A stretch of 64,000 nucleotides of DNA from Anolis sagrei (lineage: Eukaryota > Chordata > Lepidosauria > Squamata > Anolidae). Below, in pieces: positions 20,290-30,446 of the stretch; the stretch's first letter is position 1, and every line of letters starts with the position of its first letter. The translations under genes were made by a program, and so were the position numbers. A model generated the notes under the pieces. That model was not told the DNA's origin. It searched no databases and was given only the letters and a program-made list of their open reading frames with translations. The DNA is taken from positions 900,052 to 964,051 of the forward strand of contig NC_090025.1 of assembly GCF_037176765.1 (NCBI RefSeq), in the 5' to 3' direction.

Positions 20290-21095
20290 TAGTGTCTAGA
20301 TCTAGGAAAGTCATGCTCCCCATGCTGTATTCCGCCTTGGTTAGACCACTTTACCTGGCATATTGTGTCCAATTCTGGGCACCACAACTCAAGAGAGATA
20401 TTGACTCTAAGCTGGAATGTGTCCAGAGGAGGGCGACTCAAATGATCAAGGGTCTGGAGAACAAGCCCTATGAGGAGCGGCTTAAGGAGCTGGGCATGTT
20501 TAGCCTGAAGAAGAGAAGGCTGAGAGGAGATATGATGATAGCCATGTATAAATATGTGAGAGGAAGCCACAGGGAGGAGGAGGGAGCAAGCTTGTTTCCT
20601 GCTTCCCTGGAGACTAGGACGCAATGGAGCAATGGCTTCAAACTACAAGAGAGGAGATTCCATCTGAACATGAGGAAGAACTTCCTGACTGTAAGAGCCG
20701 TTCAGCAGTGGAACTCTCTGCCCCGGAGTATGGTGGAGGCTCCTTCTATGGGGGCTTTGAAACAGAGGCTGGATGGCCATCTGTCAGGGGTGATTTGAAT
20801 GCAACATTCCTGCTTCTTGGCAGAATGGGGTTGGACTGGATGATGGCCCAGGAGGTCTCTTCCCACTCTAGGATTCTAGGATTCTATGTTCAGCAGTGGA
20901 ACTCTCTGCCCCAGAGGGAGTGTGGTGGAGGCTCCTTCTTTGGAAGCTTTTATACAGAGGCTGGATGGCCATCTGTCGGGGGTGATTGGAATGCAATATT
21001 CCTGCTTCTTGGCAGAATGGGGTTGGACTGCATGAAGGCCCAGGAGGTCTCTTCCAACTCTTTGATTCTATCATTCTATGATTCTATGATTCTGG
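20290..21095 (+). mobile_element. Two tandem CR1 LINE 3' parts
   Basis: Copy 1 (20290-20888) encodes [40 protein letters not shown] and the tail to LDGHLSGVI in one open frame, then octamers. Copy 2 (20889-21095) starts at TTCAGCAGTGGAACTCTCTG and repeats the 3' end. The second start point lies inside the tail, so it is a tandem duplication or an adjacent truncated copy. Confidence 0.92.
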
Positions 21096-21780
21096 TGCTT
21101 TTGTTGATTTGCTCTGCTGCAGGGAGATGCCTTGCGCACCAGATGCCTTGCAGAAGAAGTAGGGAGCAAACTGGAAGGATGGAAGGATGGAAGGATGGAA
21201 GGATGGAGCAAGGAAGCCCAGCAACAAACCCAAGGTCTTCCAAGGCTTGCAAAGGGGATGCTGCCAAGAGAAATCAGTGAGGAATTTGAGGGAGGAAACT
21301 CTTTCCAAAGGAATGCCAAAGCAAAACATGCAGCTGGCTGTCAAACCGGGCTGTTTCTTGGAGCGTGGGAGACTCCTTGTCTTTCCCAAAGTGGCATAAA
21401 AGTGAATTAATGCTGAGCTGGGGTTCTTTGCTGGGCCTCATGCGTTTCCTCTCCTCCACGAGTAGCTTTCACTTCCTTTCTTGTTGGTTTGCTCTCACCC
21501 GGACAGACAGGCCTCCTTCTCCAGACACATGCTTGAGGAGTATTATTGACGTCCCATCCTCCACCTCCTGATCTCAGGGCAACAAGGCAGGGAAGTCTCT
21601 TCAACAGAATTTAGCAACGGAAAGGAGCGGAAAAGGCATTTAAAGAGACGTAAAGCAGATTGAACCTGCTGACAAGTGAAAACAAAGCAGTTGACGTGAA
21701 GGAAAGCAGAGTGGGAGCTTCTCCTCCTCTTCTCCTTCCATAAATAAAGATATTTGTCATGTTTCTTTTCCTCCTCTTTA
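21096..21780. other. Unassigned sequence with a (GGAT/GGAA)n run
   Basis: A short GGATGGAA repeat (21172-21208) is followed by about 570 bp without transposon signatures or a convincing exon. This is one of the larger stretches in the window that is not obviously repetitive. Confidence 0.4.
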
Positions 21781-22410
21781 TGGAATCTTACAACCACAGA
21801 GGGGAAACAGACCCCCAGGGTCATCCAATCCACCCCACTTCTGCTAGGTAGGGCAACACAATCAAAGCCTTGTCGAAGGTTTTCATGGCTGGAATCACTC
21901 AGTTGTAGGTGTTTCAGGCTATATGGCTATGTTCTAGAAGCATTCTCTCCTGACATTTCACCTGCATCTGTGGCAAGAATCCTCAGAGATGCTTGCCATA
22001 GACACAGGTGAAATGTCAGGAGATAATGCGTTTAGAACATGGCCATATATCCCAAAATACCTACAACAACCCACAATCAAAGCCCTCCTGACAGATGGCC
22101 ACCGAGCCTCTGTGTCAAAACCTTCAGAGAAAGAGGCTCCATGGAACCTCCAGGCAGCGGAAGCAGGAGCAGCAGCACCTTCCACTGCCAAAGAGGTCTG
22201 ACCATCAGGAAGTTCTTCCTCATGTTGATGTGGAATCTCTTTTCCTGCCCTTTGAATCCATGCTTCCATTGTGTCCTAGTTTCCAAAGCAGCAGAAAACT
22301 GGCCTGCCCCTTCCTCCTCCTCCTCAACGGGACCTCCCTTCAAACCTTAAACATGGCTCTCCTCCTCCTCTCCCCTTCCGTCACCCTTCTCTTCTTCAAG
22401 TGAAACCTAC
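21780..22410 (-). mobile_element. CR1-related LINE 3' part (diverged subfamily), interrupted by a PLE
   Basis: The minus strand keeps a CR1-like tail, diverged from the main local subfamily: FKGQEKRFHINMRKNFLMVR, then a GASFSEGFDTEARWPSV-like segment and the 3' UTR (CCCACTTCTGCTAGGTAGGG). A 203-bp palindromic PLE lies at 21870-22072. The divergence suggests an older subfamily. Confidence 0.75.
21870..22072. mobile_element. Minimal palindromic Penelope-like element, copy 2, 12-bp TSD
   Basis: Inverted PLE terminal segments of about 100 bp meet near 21975. The left arm starts TTGTCGAAGGTTTTCATGGC; the right arm ends CCTACAACAACCC. The target duplication ACAATCAAAGCC is exact (21858-21869 and 22073-22084). 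The centre differs from the 4419 copy, so this is an independent event. Both arms are more diverged than in the 4419 copy, so it is older. Confidence 0.9.
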
Positions 22411-22770
22411 CCAGGTTCCTCAGCTGGAGACAGGATGAGGGCCATGTGGAAATAGGTGAGGGGAATGTGTATTAGCGAGAAGGGAGCAGGCTTCCTTTCG
22501 GCTGCCCTGGAGACTAGGACGCAATGGAGCCAAACGACTGGAAAGAAAGGAGATTCCACCTGAACATGAGGAAGAACTCCCTGACTAGGAGAGAGAGAGA
22601 GAGAGATGTTCATCAGTGGAACTCTCTCTCTCTCTTTCTGCCTTTCCCGGAGGGAGAGTGGTGGAGGCTCCTTCTTTGGAGGCTTCTTGGCAAAATGGGG
22701 TTGGACTGGATGATGGCCCATGAGGTCTCTTCCAACTCTAGGATCTTAGGATATTATGATTCTAAGTGTT
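22411..22770 (+). mobile_element. CR1 LINE fragment with GA/CT runs
   Basis: The plus strand has [13 protein letters not shown], a (GAGA)n run, VHQWNSL, a (CT)n run, and the 3' end with AGGATCTTAGGATATTATGA octamer remnants. The simple repeats interrupt the otherwise normal tail. Confidence 0.8.
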
Positions 22771-22779
22771 AGTCCCCCT

Positions 22780-24100
22780 CGATTCTGCCTTGGTCACACC
22801 TGATTTAGAATAATGCCCATGCAAAGCTTTTCAAGAAGGTGGAGGACAAGATGGAACCGTCCAGAGAAGGGCGACTGAGATGGCCCAGGGCCCAGGAAGC
22901 ATGGATCCATCTGAGGAACAACTGTGGGAGTGTTGAGCCTGAGAGAAGGAGGCCTGTGGGAGCCAGGTTTAAGTATCTGAAAGGAGGTCGCATTGAAGAG
23001 AAGGGCAAGATACAGAATGGGAGACAATGCCTGGCTTGAGAGCAGGACGTGCGAAAAAGATCTTGGAGTCCTCGTGGACAGGAAGGTGAACATGAGCCAG
23101 GAATGTAATGCGGCGGCAAAAAAAGCCAATGGGATTTTGGCCTGCATCAAGAGGAGGAGCCTAGTGTCTAGATCTTGGGAAGTCATGCTACCCCTCTATT
23201 CTGCTTTGGTTAGACCACTTTACCTGGAATATTGTGTCCAATTCTGGGCACCACAATTCAAGAGAGATATTGACTCTAAGCTGGAATGTGTCCAGAGGAG
23301 GGCGACCAAAATGACCAAGGGTCTGGAGAACAAGCCCTATGAGGAGCGGCTTAAGGAGGTGGGCATGTTTAGCCTGAAGAAGAGAAGGCTGAGAGGGGAT
23401 ATGATGAGGGCCATGTATAAATACGTGAGAGGAAGTCATAGGGTGGAGGGAGCAAGCTTGTTTCCTGCTTCCCTGGATGATGGCCCAGGAGGTCTCTTCC
23501 AACTCTTGGATTCTATGATTCTATGCTTCCCTGGAGACGAGGACGCAATGGAGCCATGGCTTCAAACTACAAGAGAGGAGATTCCATCTGAACATGAGGA
23601 AGGACTTCTTGTGAGAGCCGTTCAGCAGTGGAACTCTCTGCCCTGGAGTGTGGTGGAGGCTCCTTCTTTGGAAGCTTTTAAACAGAGGCTGGATGGCCAT
23701 CTGTCGGGGGTGCTTTGAATGCAATATTCCTGCTTCTTGGTAGAATGGGGTTGGACTAAATAATGGCCCACGAGGTCTCTTCCAGCTCTTGGATTCTATG
23801 ATTCTATGCTTTACTGGAGACTAGGACGCAATGGAGCCATGGCTTCAAACTACAAGAGAGGAGATTCCATCTGAACACGAGGAAGAACTTCCTGACTGTG
23901 AGAGCCATTCAGCAGTGGAACTCTCTGCCCCGGAGTATGGTGGAGGCACCTTCTTTGGAAGCTTTGAAACAGAGGCTGGATGACCATCTGTCAGGGGTGA
24001 TTTGAATGCAATGTTCCTGCTTCTTGGCAGAATGGGGTTGGACTGGATGAGGGCCCAGGAGGTCTCTTCCAACTCTTGGATTCTAGGATTCTAAGCTTCT
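22780..24100 (+). mobile_element. CR1 LINE cluster: one long copy plus two extra 3' ends
   Basis: The long copy (about 22780-23522) encodes [40 protein letters not shown] and [20 protein letters not shown], then jumps to the 3' end. Two further tails follow: 23523-23812, and about 23813-24100 starting GGAGACTAGGACGCAATGGA. Each ends in octamers. The repeated start at the GCTTCCCTGGAGACTAGGAC motif suggests tandem duplication. Confidence 0.85.
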
Positions 24101-24345
24101 TCTCTGCAGCTCCAGAGACTGGGACGCAATGGAGAAATGGGTTCAGATTGCAGGAAGCGATTCCACCTCCATGTGAGGAAGATCTTCCTGCTTCCTGGAA
24201 GTCCAGTGACATCTCCGTCCTTCCCTGGAGGTGTTGCATGGCCATCTGTCAGGAGGGCTTGGATTGTGCTTTCCTGCCTGGCAGGATGGGTTTGGCCTGG
24301 ATGACCTTTGGGGGTCCCTCCCGACTTGGAGCCCGTGTTTCTCTT
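24101..24345 (+). mobile_element. Diverged CR1-like 3' end
   Basis: GGGACGCAATGGAGAAATGG, then GAGGAAGATCTTCCTGC and a GGCCATCTGTCAGGAGGGCT tail resemble the CR1 end at lower similarity, as in a separate, older subfamily. It shares a boundary with the cluster upstream. Confidence 0.65.
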
Positions 24346-24904
24346 TTCTGTGGTCTCTCTCTTTCCTTCCTTCCTTCCCTCCCTCCGGCTTCCTCCCTGC
24401 TTTGCAGAAACATCCAGAGTCGACTTCTGAAATGGCTTTTCTGTGTCTCTGCGTGGCTGGCCTCCTGGGATGATGCGCCTGCCTGGCTCTCCTTTGCAGC
24501 TCAAACATGTGGAAACCTGATCCGGGTCCCAGCGGAGGCCAGAGATGCTAAAAGGGGGCTGCGAGGAGGAGGGGGCCGCTGAGATTTCCCCCCTTCCAGA
24601 CTGAAAGGAAGCCTCTCCTTCTTCATGTCTGGAGAGCTTTCCTCCGCCCGGACCTGGTTGCAGCCAGGAAGGGGCTCTTCCCCTCCACACCAGAGACATC
24701 AGAAAGGCATTAGAAGGGCGGAGGAGGGGGTGGGGGGCACAAAGAGGGTGGGGGGAGAACATGCACAGTGAGGAGCCCTTCCCTCCCGTGTTGAGCATGT
24801 GCTTTAATTCCTTCCAGAAGGGCAGCGGCCCAGCCAGCGCGGCAGCAAAAGCAACAAAATGGCCTGACTCCTGATTCCTGGGCCTGTGTTGCTTTGTGCC
24901 TCCA
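24346..24904. other. No gene recognised
   Basis: This is a mostly GC-rich stretch with long shadow frames. A TTTGCAG|AAACATCC acceptor-like site occurs near 24408, but no supported exon follows. I see no transposon ends. Confidence 0.35.
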
Positions 24905-24906
24905 GT

Positions 24907-24909
24907 TAC

Positions 24910-24954
<45 letters not shown>

Positions 24955-25083
24955 GGCGTCCTTGAAGTGACTGGACTGACCTTGAAGGAGCTGGGGGTGG
25001 TGACGGCCGACAGGGAGCTCTGGCGTGGGCTGGTCCATGAGGTCACGAAGAGTCGGAGACGACTGAACGAATGAACAACAAAC
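24907..25083 (+). mobile_element. (TTA)n microsatellite and BovB 3' end
   Basis: About sixteen TTA/ATT units (24907-24953) are followed directly by BovB LEVTGLTLKELGVVTADREL, WRGLVHEVTKSRRRLNE, a stop and GAACGAATGAACAACAAAC. Only the last 45 codons remain. Confidence 0.9.
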
Positions 25084-25084
25084 A

Positions 25085-25140
25085 TTTATACCCCACCCTT
25101 CTCACCCCAATGGGGGACTCAAGGCGTCTTAATAATACCA
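25085..25140 (-). repeat. L2-type 3' tail fragment
   Basis: TTTATACCCCACCCTTCTCA followed by CCCCAATGGGGGACTCAAGG matches the reverse complement of the local L2 3' end. It abuts the BovB tail. Confidence 0.6.
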
Positions 25141-25149
25141 TAAAAACAC

Positions 25150-25485
25150 AACCCAGAGCAGAAGAGCAAACTAGCGAAAGAAGGCTCTCCTTGGACAGTT
25201 CCTGGGACAAAATTGAGAGCCAAATTGACAAAGAGAAAACATGGCTGTAGCTCACAAATGGAACTCTGGAAAAGGAGACAAAGGAGGGCCTGATTCGGGC
25301 AGCCCAACAACAAGCCGTTAGAACCAAGGCCATCCAAGTCAGAATTGAAAAGTCAATGACAAGTGTAGACTCTGCAAGGAAGCAGACGAAACAAGAGATC
25401 CCATCCTCAGCTGCTGCAAGAAGATCGCGCAGACAGACTACAAGCAGAGGCACAACACCTTTGCTCAGATTATTCCAAGTTGCTT
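25150..25485 (+). mobile_element. R4-clade LINE fragment, plus orientation
   Basis: The plus strand encodes EGLIRAAQQQAVRTKAIQV, then CRLCKEADET, and SCCKKIAQTDYKQRHNTFAQ. The CxxC...H/C knuckle with a KQRHN box is typical of LINEs carrying a C-terminal restriction-like endonuclease (R2/R4 type). The frame shifts between segments. It meets the next block tail-to-tail. Confidence 0.7.
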
Positions 25486-26250
25486 CTCTTCAATCGTGCT
25501 GTCACCTGGGATTGTGACATTGACAATCCATACTTGTTTTTTTCCGATCGTGGGGTCAGGAGTCTTGTGCTCCAGAACTCTGTCTGAATCCAAGAGTCCC
25601 AGAGGAGTGTGACGTGTTCATTCTCTGTAACTCTTTCCGGCTTGTGATCCCACCAGTTCTTTGTGGCAGGCAGATGGTGTTTGTGGCACAAGTTTCAATG
25701 AATCATCTGAGCAAGGGTGTTGTGTCTCTGCTTGGAGTCTGTCTGCACGATCTTCTTGCAGCAGCTGAGGATGGGATCTCTTGTTTCATCTGCTTGGCAT
25801 GTTCATTTTCTGTAACTTTTTCTGGCTTGTGATCCCACCGTTTCTTTGTCGCAGGCAGATGGTGTTTGTGGCACAAGTTCCAATGAATCATCTGGCATTG
25901 GGGAGGGATTAGCTGGTGACTGCTGGAAGAGGACTTTGGTTTTCTCAATGTTCAGTGACAGGCCGAGCTTCTCGTATGCTTCTGCAAAAGTGTTTAGAGT
26001 GGCGTATAGATTTTCTTCTGAATGCGCACAGACAACGTTGTCATCAGCATACTGGAGTTCTATAACAGATGTTGTTGTAACCTTGGTTTTGGCTTTCAGT
26101 CTGCTGAGGTTCAATAGCTGTCCGATAGATGATTTCCACTTCGGTGGGGAGCTTCCCCTCAACAAGGTGAAGTATCATAGCAATGAAGATGGAAAATAAG
26201 GTTGGGGCAATAACACATCCCTGTAGATGCTCATTCCTGAGCCAATTGAG
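25486..26250 (-). mobile_element. R4-clade LINE fragment, minus orientation
   Basis: The minus strand carries VIELQYADDNVVCAHSEENL, FAEAYEKLGLSLNIEKTKVL (polymerase YADD box), then a jump to CHKHHLPATKNWWDHKPERV, TENEHVTLLWDSWIQTE, an HKTPDP box and a WIVNVTIPGDSTIEEK end. The PD...(V/D)xxPGD layout fits a restriction-like endonuclease. A partial duplication of the CHKHHLPATK region occurs at 25.47-25.70 and 25.80-25.88 kb. R4 LINEs are known from lizards. Confidence 0.72.
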
Positions 26251-26339
26251 GAACTGACCAGGCTAATAGGTAGGGGTAAAGGGCCAGATTCTAACTAGTG
26301 GCCAGAGGGCTGGAGCTTGTGCTAATCATTCCTGAAGGC

Positions 26340-26590
26340 CTGGTGAAACCACCAAGTCTTCCTCTGAACACGAGGAAGAACTTCCTGACTGTGAGAGCCG
26401 TTCAGCAGTGGAACTCTCTGCCCCGGAGTGTGGTGGAGGCTCCTTTTTTGGAAGCTTTTAAGCAGAGGCTGGATGGCCATCTGTCAGGGGTGATTTGAAT
26501 GCAATATTCCTGCTTCTTGGCAGAATGGGGTTAGACTGGATGGCCCATGAGGTCTCTTCCAACTCTTTGATTCTATGATTCTATGATTCA
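26340..26590 (+). mobile_element. CR1 LINE 3' end
   Basis: It encodes [20 protein letters not shown] through [13 protein letters not shown], a stop, and GATTCTATGATTCTATGATT octamers. It inserts into L2-like text (AAACCACCAAGTCTTCCTC) on its left. Confidence 0.92.
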
Positions 26591-26591
26591 A

Positions 26592-26800
26592 GCTCTTACG
26601 AAAAGAAGAGAAGGATGCGGCCTGTCTTATTTCCTTGGGGAGGGCATTCCAGAGGCAGGAGGCCACCACCGAGAAGGCCCTCTTCTTCATCCCCACGAAC
26701 TGTACTGATGATGGTGGTGGGAGCGAGAGGAGGGCCTCCCCGGTAGATCTTAGAGTTCACGCTGGTTCGTAGAGGGAGATGCAATTGTGAAGATAGGGCT
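26592..26800 (-). mobile_element. L2-clade LINE C-terminal fragment
   Basis: The minus strand reads RAFSVVASCLWNALPKEIRQ then AASFSSFRKSL, matching the L2 SRAFSVVAPRLWNSLPGEIR tail at 6.5 kb, preceded by a YRGGPPLAPTT-frame shadow. It is short and diverged. Confidence 0.75.
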
Positions 26801-27097
26801 TAAACTACTATGGATCCATTCAGTGGGAGTCTGGAAGCTGTGGAGTTTGTGGAGGGTTGGTGCTTCAGCAAACTACAACTCCCAGGATTCCACAGCATTG
26901 CGCAATAACAAAGTGGTGTCAAGCTGCATTGTTGAGTGATCCCAGAGCTACTGCTAAGCTGTGGGTCCGAGAGCCCGGTGTGACAGGCAGTTAGAAGGTC
27001 GAATGAGACACAGATGGGAGTGAAGGCAAGACTCTTCAGCAGGGAGGCTAAAGACCTGGCAAAACTATGACTCCCAGCATTCCATAGCATTGAATCA
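26801..27097. repeat. MITE-like sequence flanking the Helitron
   Basis: CAAACTACAACTCCCAGGAT, CACAGCATTG and AAGTGGTGTCAAGCTGCATT motifs recur at 29914-29990 and near 40.2, 46.2 and 61.7 kb. They resemble an old, abundant non-autonomous DNA element. There is no coding capacity and the boundaries are unclear. Confidence 0.45.
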
Positions 27098-29913
27098 TCT
27101 ATATATATAAAAATGCTCTGTGCGTCATGAGTACCTTAAAGACAAAAGAACCAATGAACGAAATCACACCAAATTTGGCAACAAAACGTCTCACAACACA
27201 AGGAGTGACCATCACTCAAAAAATTATGATTTTGTCATTTGGGAGTTGTAGTTGCTGGGATTTATAGTTCACCTACAATCAAAGAGCATTCTGAACTCCC
27301 ATCAACGATGGAATTGAACCAAACTTGGCACACAGACCAACAGAAAATACTAGCAGCGTTTGGTGGGCATTGACCTTGAGTTTGGGAGATGTAGTTCACC
27401 TACATCCAGAGATCACTGTGGACTCAAACAATAATGGATCTGGGCCAAACTTGGCACAAATATTCCATATGCCGAAATGCGAACACTGGTGGAGTTTGAG
27501 GAAAATAGACTTGACCTTTAGGAGTTATAGTTACTGGGATTTTTAGTTCACCTACAATCAAAGACCATTCTGAATGAACCCCACAAATGACAGAACTGGG
27601 GCCAACTTCCCACACAGAACCCCCATGACCAACAGAAAATACTTAAGGCCATCCAGTCCAACTCCCTTCTCCAGGGCAAGAAAACGTAAACAAAGCCCTC
27701 CTGACAGAGAGCCATCCAGCCATAGATATAGATAGATATATATGATTCACACACATACAGATAAAGTATTATAGATTTGAAAGGAGCTCCTAAAGATGGA
27801 CAATGATATGTTGCATATTCCAGAGTAGGCAAGCCAGACACTCTTTACGTCAACACTGCCAAAGAAACATCAAGAAATACTGTTTACCCACAAGCAGAAA
27901 GACATTACATATATTAAAAACCAGCACTTTCTAATTAATGTATTGTCGAAGGCTTTCATGGCTGGAATCATTAGGTTCTTGTGGGTTTTTTTGGGCTATT
28001 TGGCCATGGCCTAGAGGCATTCTCTCCTGACGTTTCGCCTGCATCTATGGCAAGCATCCTCAGAGGTAGTGAGGTCTGTTGGAAGTAGGACATTGGGTTT
28101 ATATATCTGTGGAATGGCTGGGGTGGGGCAAGGAGCTCTTCCCTGCTGCACTTAGGTGCGAATGTTTAGCTGATCACCTTCATTAGCATTTGAAGGCCTG
28201 CCTGAGCCTGGGAAAAACTGTTGCTGGGAGGTGTTAATCTGTGCCTGGTTTTTTCCTCTCTGTTGTTTAGCTGTTATAATTTTAGAGTTTTTTAATACTG
28301 GTAGCCAGATTTTGTTCATTTTCATGGTTTCTTCCTTTCTGTTGAAATTGTCCACATGCTTGTGTATTTCAATGGCTTCTCTGTGTAGCCTGACATGGTG
28401 GTTGTTGGTGTGGTCCAGCATTTCTGTGTTCTCCAATAGTCTGCTGTGTCCAGGCTGGTTCCTCAGGTGCTCTGCTATGGCTGACTTCTCTGGTTGAAGT
28501 AGTCTGCAGTGCCTTTCATGTTCCTTGATGCGTGTCTGGGCAACGCTGCGTTTGGTGGTCCCTCTGTAGACTTGCCCACAGCTGCATGGTATACAATGGT
28601 AGACTCCTGCCGAGGTGAGAGGATCCCTCTTGTCGTCCTTTGCTGAACGGAGCATTGGTTGGATTTTCTTGGTGGGTTTGTAGATTGTTTGTATGTTGTG
28701 TTTCCTCATCAGCTTCCCTCTGCGGTCAGGGGTTCCCTTGATGTCTGGCAGGAACACTTTCCCTCTGGGTGGATCTTCATCTTGACTCTCGTGGCTTGTT
28801 CTGGGTCTTGCAGCTCTTCTGATGTCTGAGGTGGAGTCTCCCTTGGCCTGGAGAGCCCAGTTGAGGTGGTTCAGTTCATCTTGGAGGAGGTGGGGTGCAA
28901 AAAGAATCTGCGAAGCCCACCTTCTCCTCCAAGATGAACTGAACCACCTCAACTGGGCTCTCCAGGCCAAGGGAGACTCCACCTCAGACATCAGAAGAGC
29001 TGCAAGACCACCGAGAAGAAGCCACGAGAGTCAAGATGAAGATCCACCCAGAGGGAAAGTGTTCCTGCCATACATCAAGGGAACCACTGACCCCAGAGGG
29101 AAGCTGATGAGGAAACACAACATACAAACAATCTACAAACCCACCAAGAAAATCCAACCAATGCTCCGTTCAGCAAAGGACGACAAGAGGGATCCTCTCA
29201 CCTCGGCAGGAGTCTACCATTGTATACCATGCAGCTGTGGGCAAGAAGTCTCCAGAGGGACCACCAAACGCAGCGTTGCCCAGACACGCATCAAGGAACA
29301 TGAAAGGCACTGCAGACTCCTTCAACCAGAGAAGTCAGCCATAGCAGAGCACCTCATGAACCAGCCTGGACACAGCATATTATTTGAGAACATAGAAATG
29401 CTGGACCACTCCAACAACCACCATGTCAGGCTACACAGAGAAGCCATTGAAATCCACAAGAAGCAGGTGGACAATTTCAACAGAAAGGAAGAAACCATGA
29501 AAATGAACAAAATCTGGCTACCAGTATTAAAAAACTCTAAAATTATAACAGCAAAACAACAGAGAGGAAACAACCAGGCACAGATTAACACCTCCCAGCA
29601 ACAGATTTTCCCAGGCTCAGGTAGGCCTTCAAATGCTAATGAAGGTGATCAGCTAAACATTCACACCTAGCTCCAGCAGAGAAGAGCTCCTTGCCCCACC
29701 CCAGCCATTCCACAGATATATCAACCCATTGTCCTACTTCCAACAGACCTCACTACCTCTGAGGATGCTTGCCATAGATGCAGGCGAAACGTCAGGAGAA
29801 ATGCCTCTAGAACATGGCTCTATAGCCCGAAAAAACCCACAAGAACTTTCTAATTACTTTATTTTCCATATCACCAAACTGGGCCACAGCAACGCGTGGC
29901 AGGGGACCGCTAG
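27098..29913 (+). mobile_element. Helitron, non-autonomous, containing a nested PLE
   Basis: It begins TCTATATATATAAAAATGC directly after an A, and ends GGGGACCGCTAG directly before a T. It has no target duplication and no terminal inverted repeat, which is the Helitron pattern (5' TC, 3' CTAG, A|T site). A GCCAC...GTGGC hairpin (29883-29900) lies about 10 bp before the 3' end. The body has the internal repeats ATAGTTCACCTACAATCAAA and CCAAACTTGGCACACAGA, also found as an array at 54.7-56.5 kb. No Rep/helicase is encoded. Flanking sequence reads through cleanly without it. Confidence 0.8.
27938..29844. mobile_element. Palindromic Penelope-like element (1.9 kb) with 12-bp TSD
   Basis: Two PLE 3' halves face each other head to head: minus orientation 27938-28888 and plus 28921-29844, with a 32-bp centre. 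Each arm encodes the GIY-YIG-type endonuclease region (GVYHCIPCSCGQ, SVAQTRIKEHERHCRLLQPE, KSAIAEHL) and the C-terminus KMNKIWLPVLKNSKIITAKQ. The exact duplication ACTTTCTAATTA flanks it (27926-27937 and 29845-29856) within Helitron sequence. Reverse transcriptase is absent. Both arms have long open frames, so it looks young although it cannot be autonomous. Confidence 0.9.
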
Positions 29914-30440
29914 TAGTAAATAAAGTGGTGCCAAACTGCATTAATTCCAGAGTGGAGATGTGCCTCAGGTTTACATTTGAGCCTTGATAGTTGGGCAGCT
30001 AAATGCAGCATATGCTGGCCTCGCCTCTGTTCCTCTGGGCTGTTTTCATTCTCTTCCTTTCGCTAAAATGCCATTGTGAGCGGAGCGAGAGCTTGAAAAG
30101 AGCCAAGGCTATCTGAGGGTAAACATCAACAGACATTTCTATTCTTCCCAGATCACTTTGAGGCCTCTCTGTGTCCTGCTCCCTCGGGCAAGAGGTTCCG
30201 CTAGTAGGAAGAACGGCTCAACAAATGGACTTTTCTCTTCTCTCCGCAAGCAAGCAAACACACTTCCTCCTTCTCGATGGACGGACAGACACAGAACTGG
30301 AAGAAAGGAAGACAAGCCGCAAAGATGGGACTCTCCAAACAGGCTGAGCATCCCTGAACCGGAAATCAAAATGCTCCGGAATGGTCCCCACCTTTTCCTT
30401 CTGAGGCTCCCTTGTACGCAAACATGGTCCATGCACAAAA
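29914..30440. other. Unassigned; possible non-repetitive island
   Basis: The first 80 bp continue the pre-Helitron repeat. From about 30.0 to 30.44 kb I see no transposon signature. The sequence is purine/pyrimidine mixed with overlapping frames on both strands and no clear exon. Confidence 0.4.
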
Positions 30441-30446
30441 TAATTA

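Noticed and set aside
24400-24560. Exon starting after TTTGCAG near 24408
   Set aside because: The acceptor-like motif is common by chance; the following frame has no known similarity and no donor that makes a sensible exon.
24091-25038. 315-codon minus-strand frame
   Set aside because: It passes through a (TAA)n-encoded poly-Ile run and the antisense of a BovB end, and is therefore a shadow.
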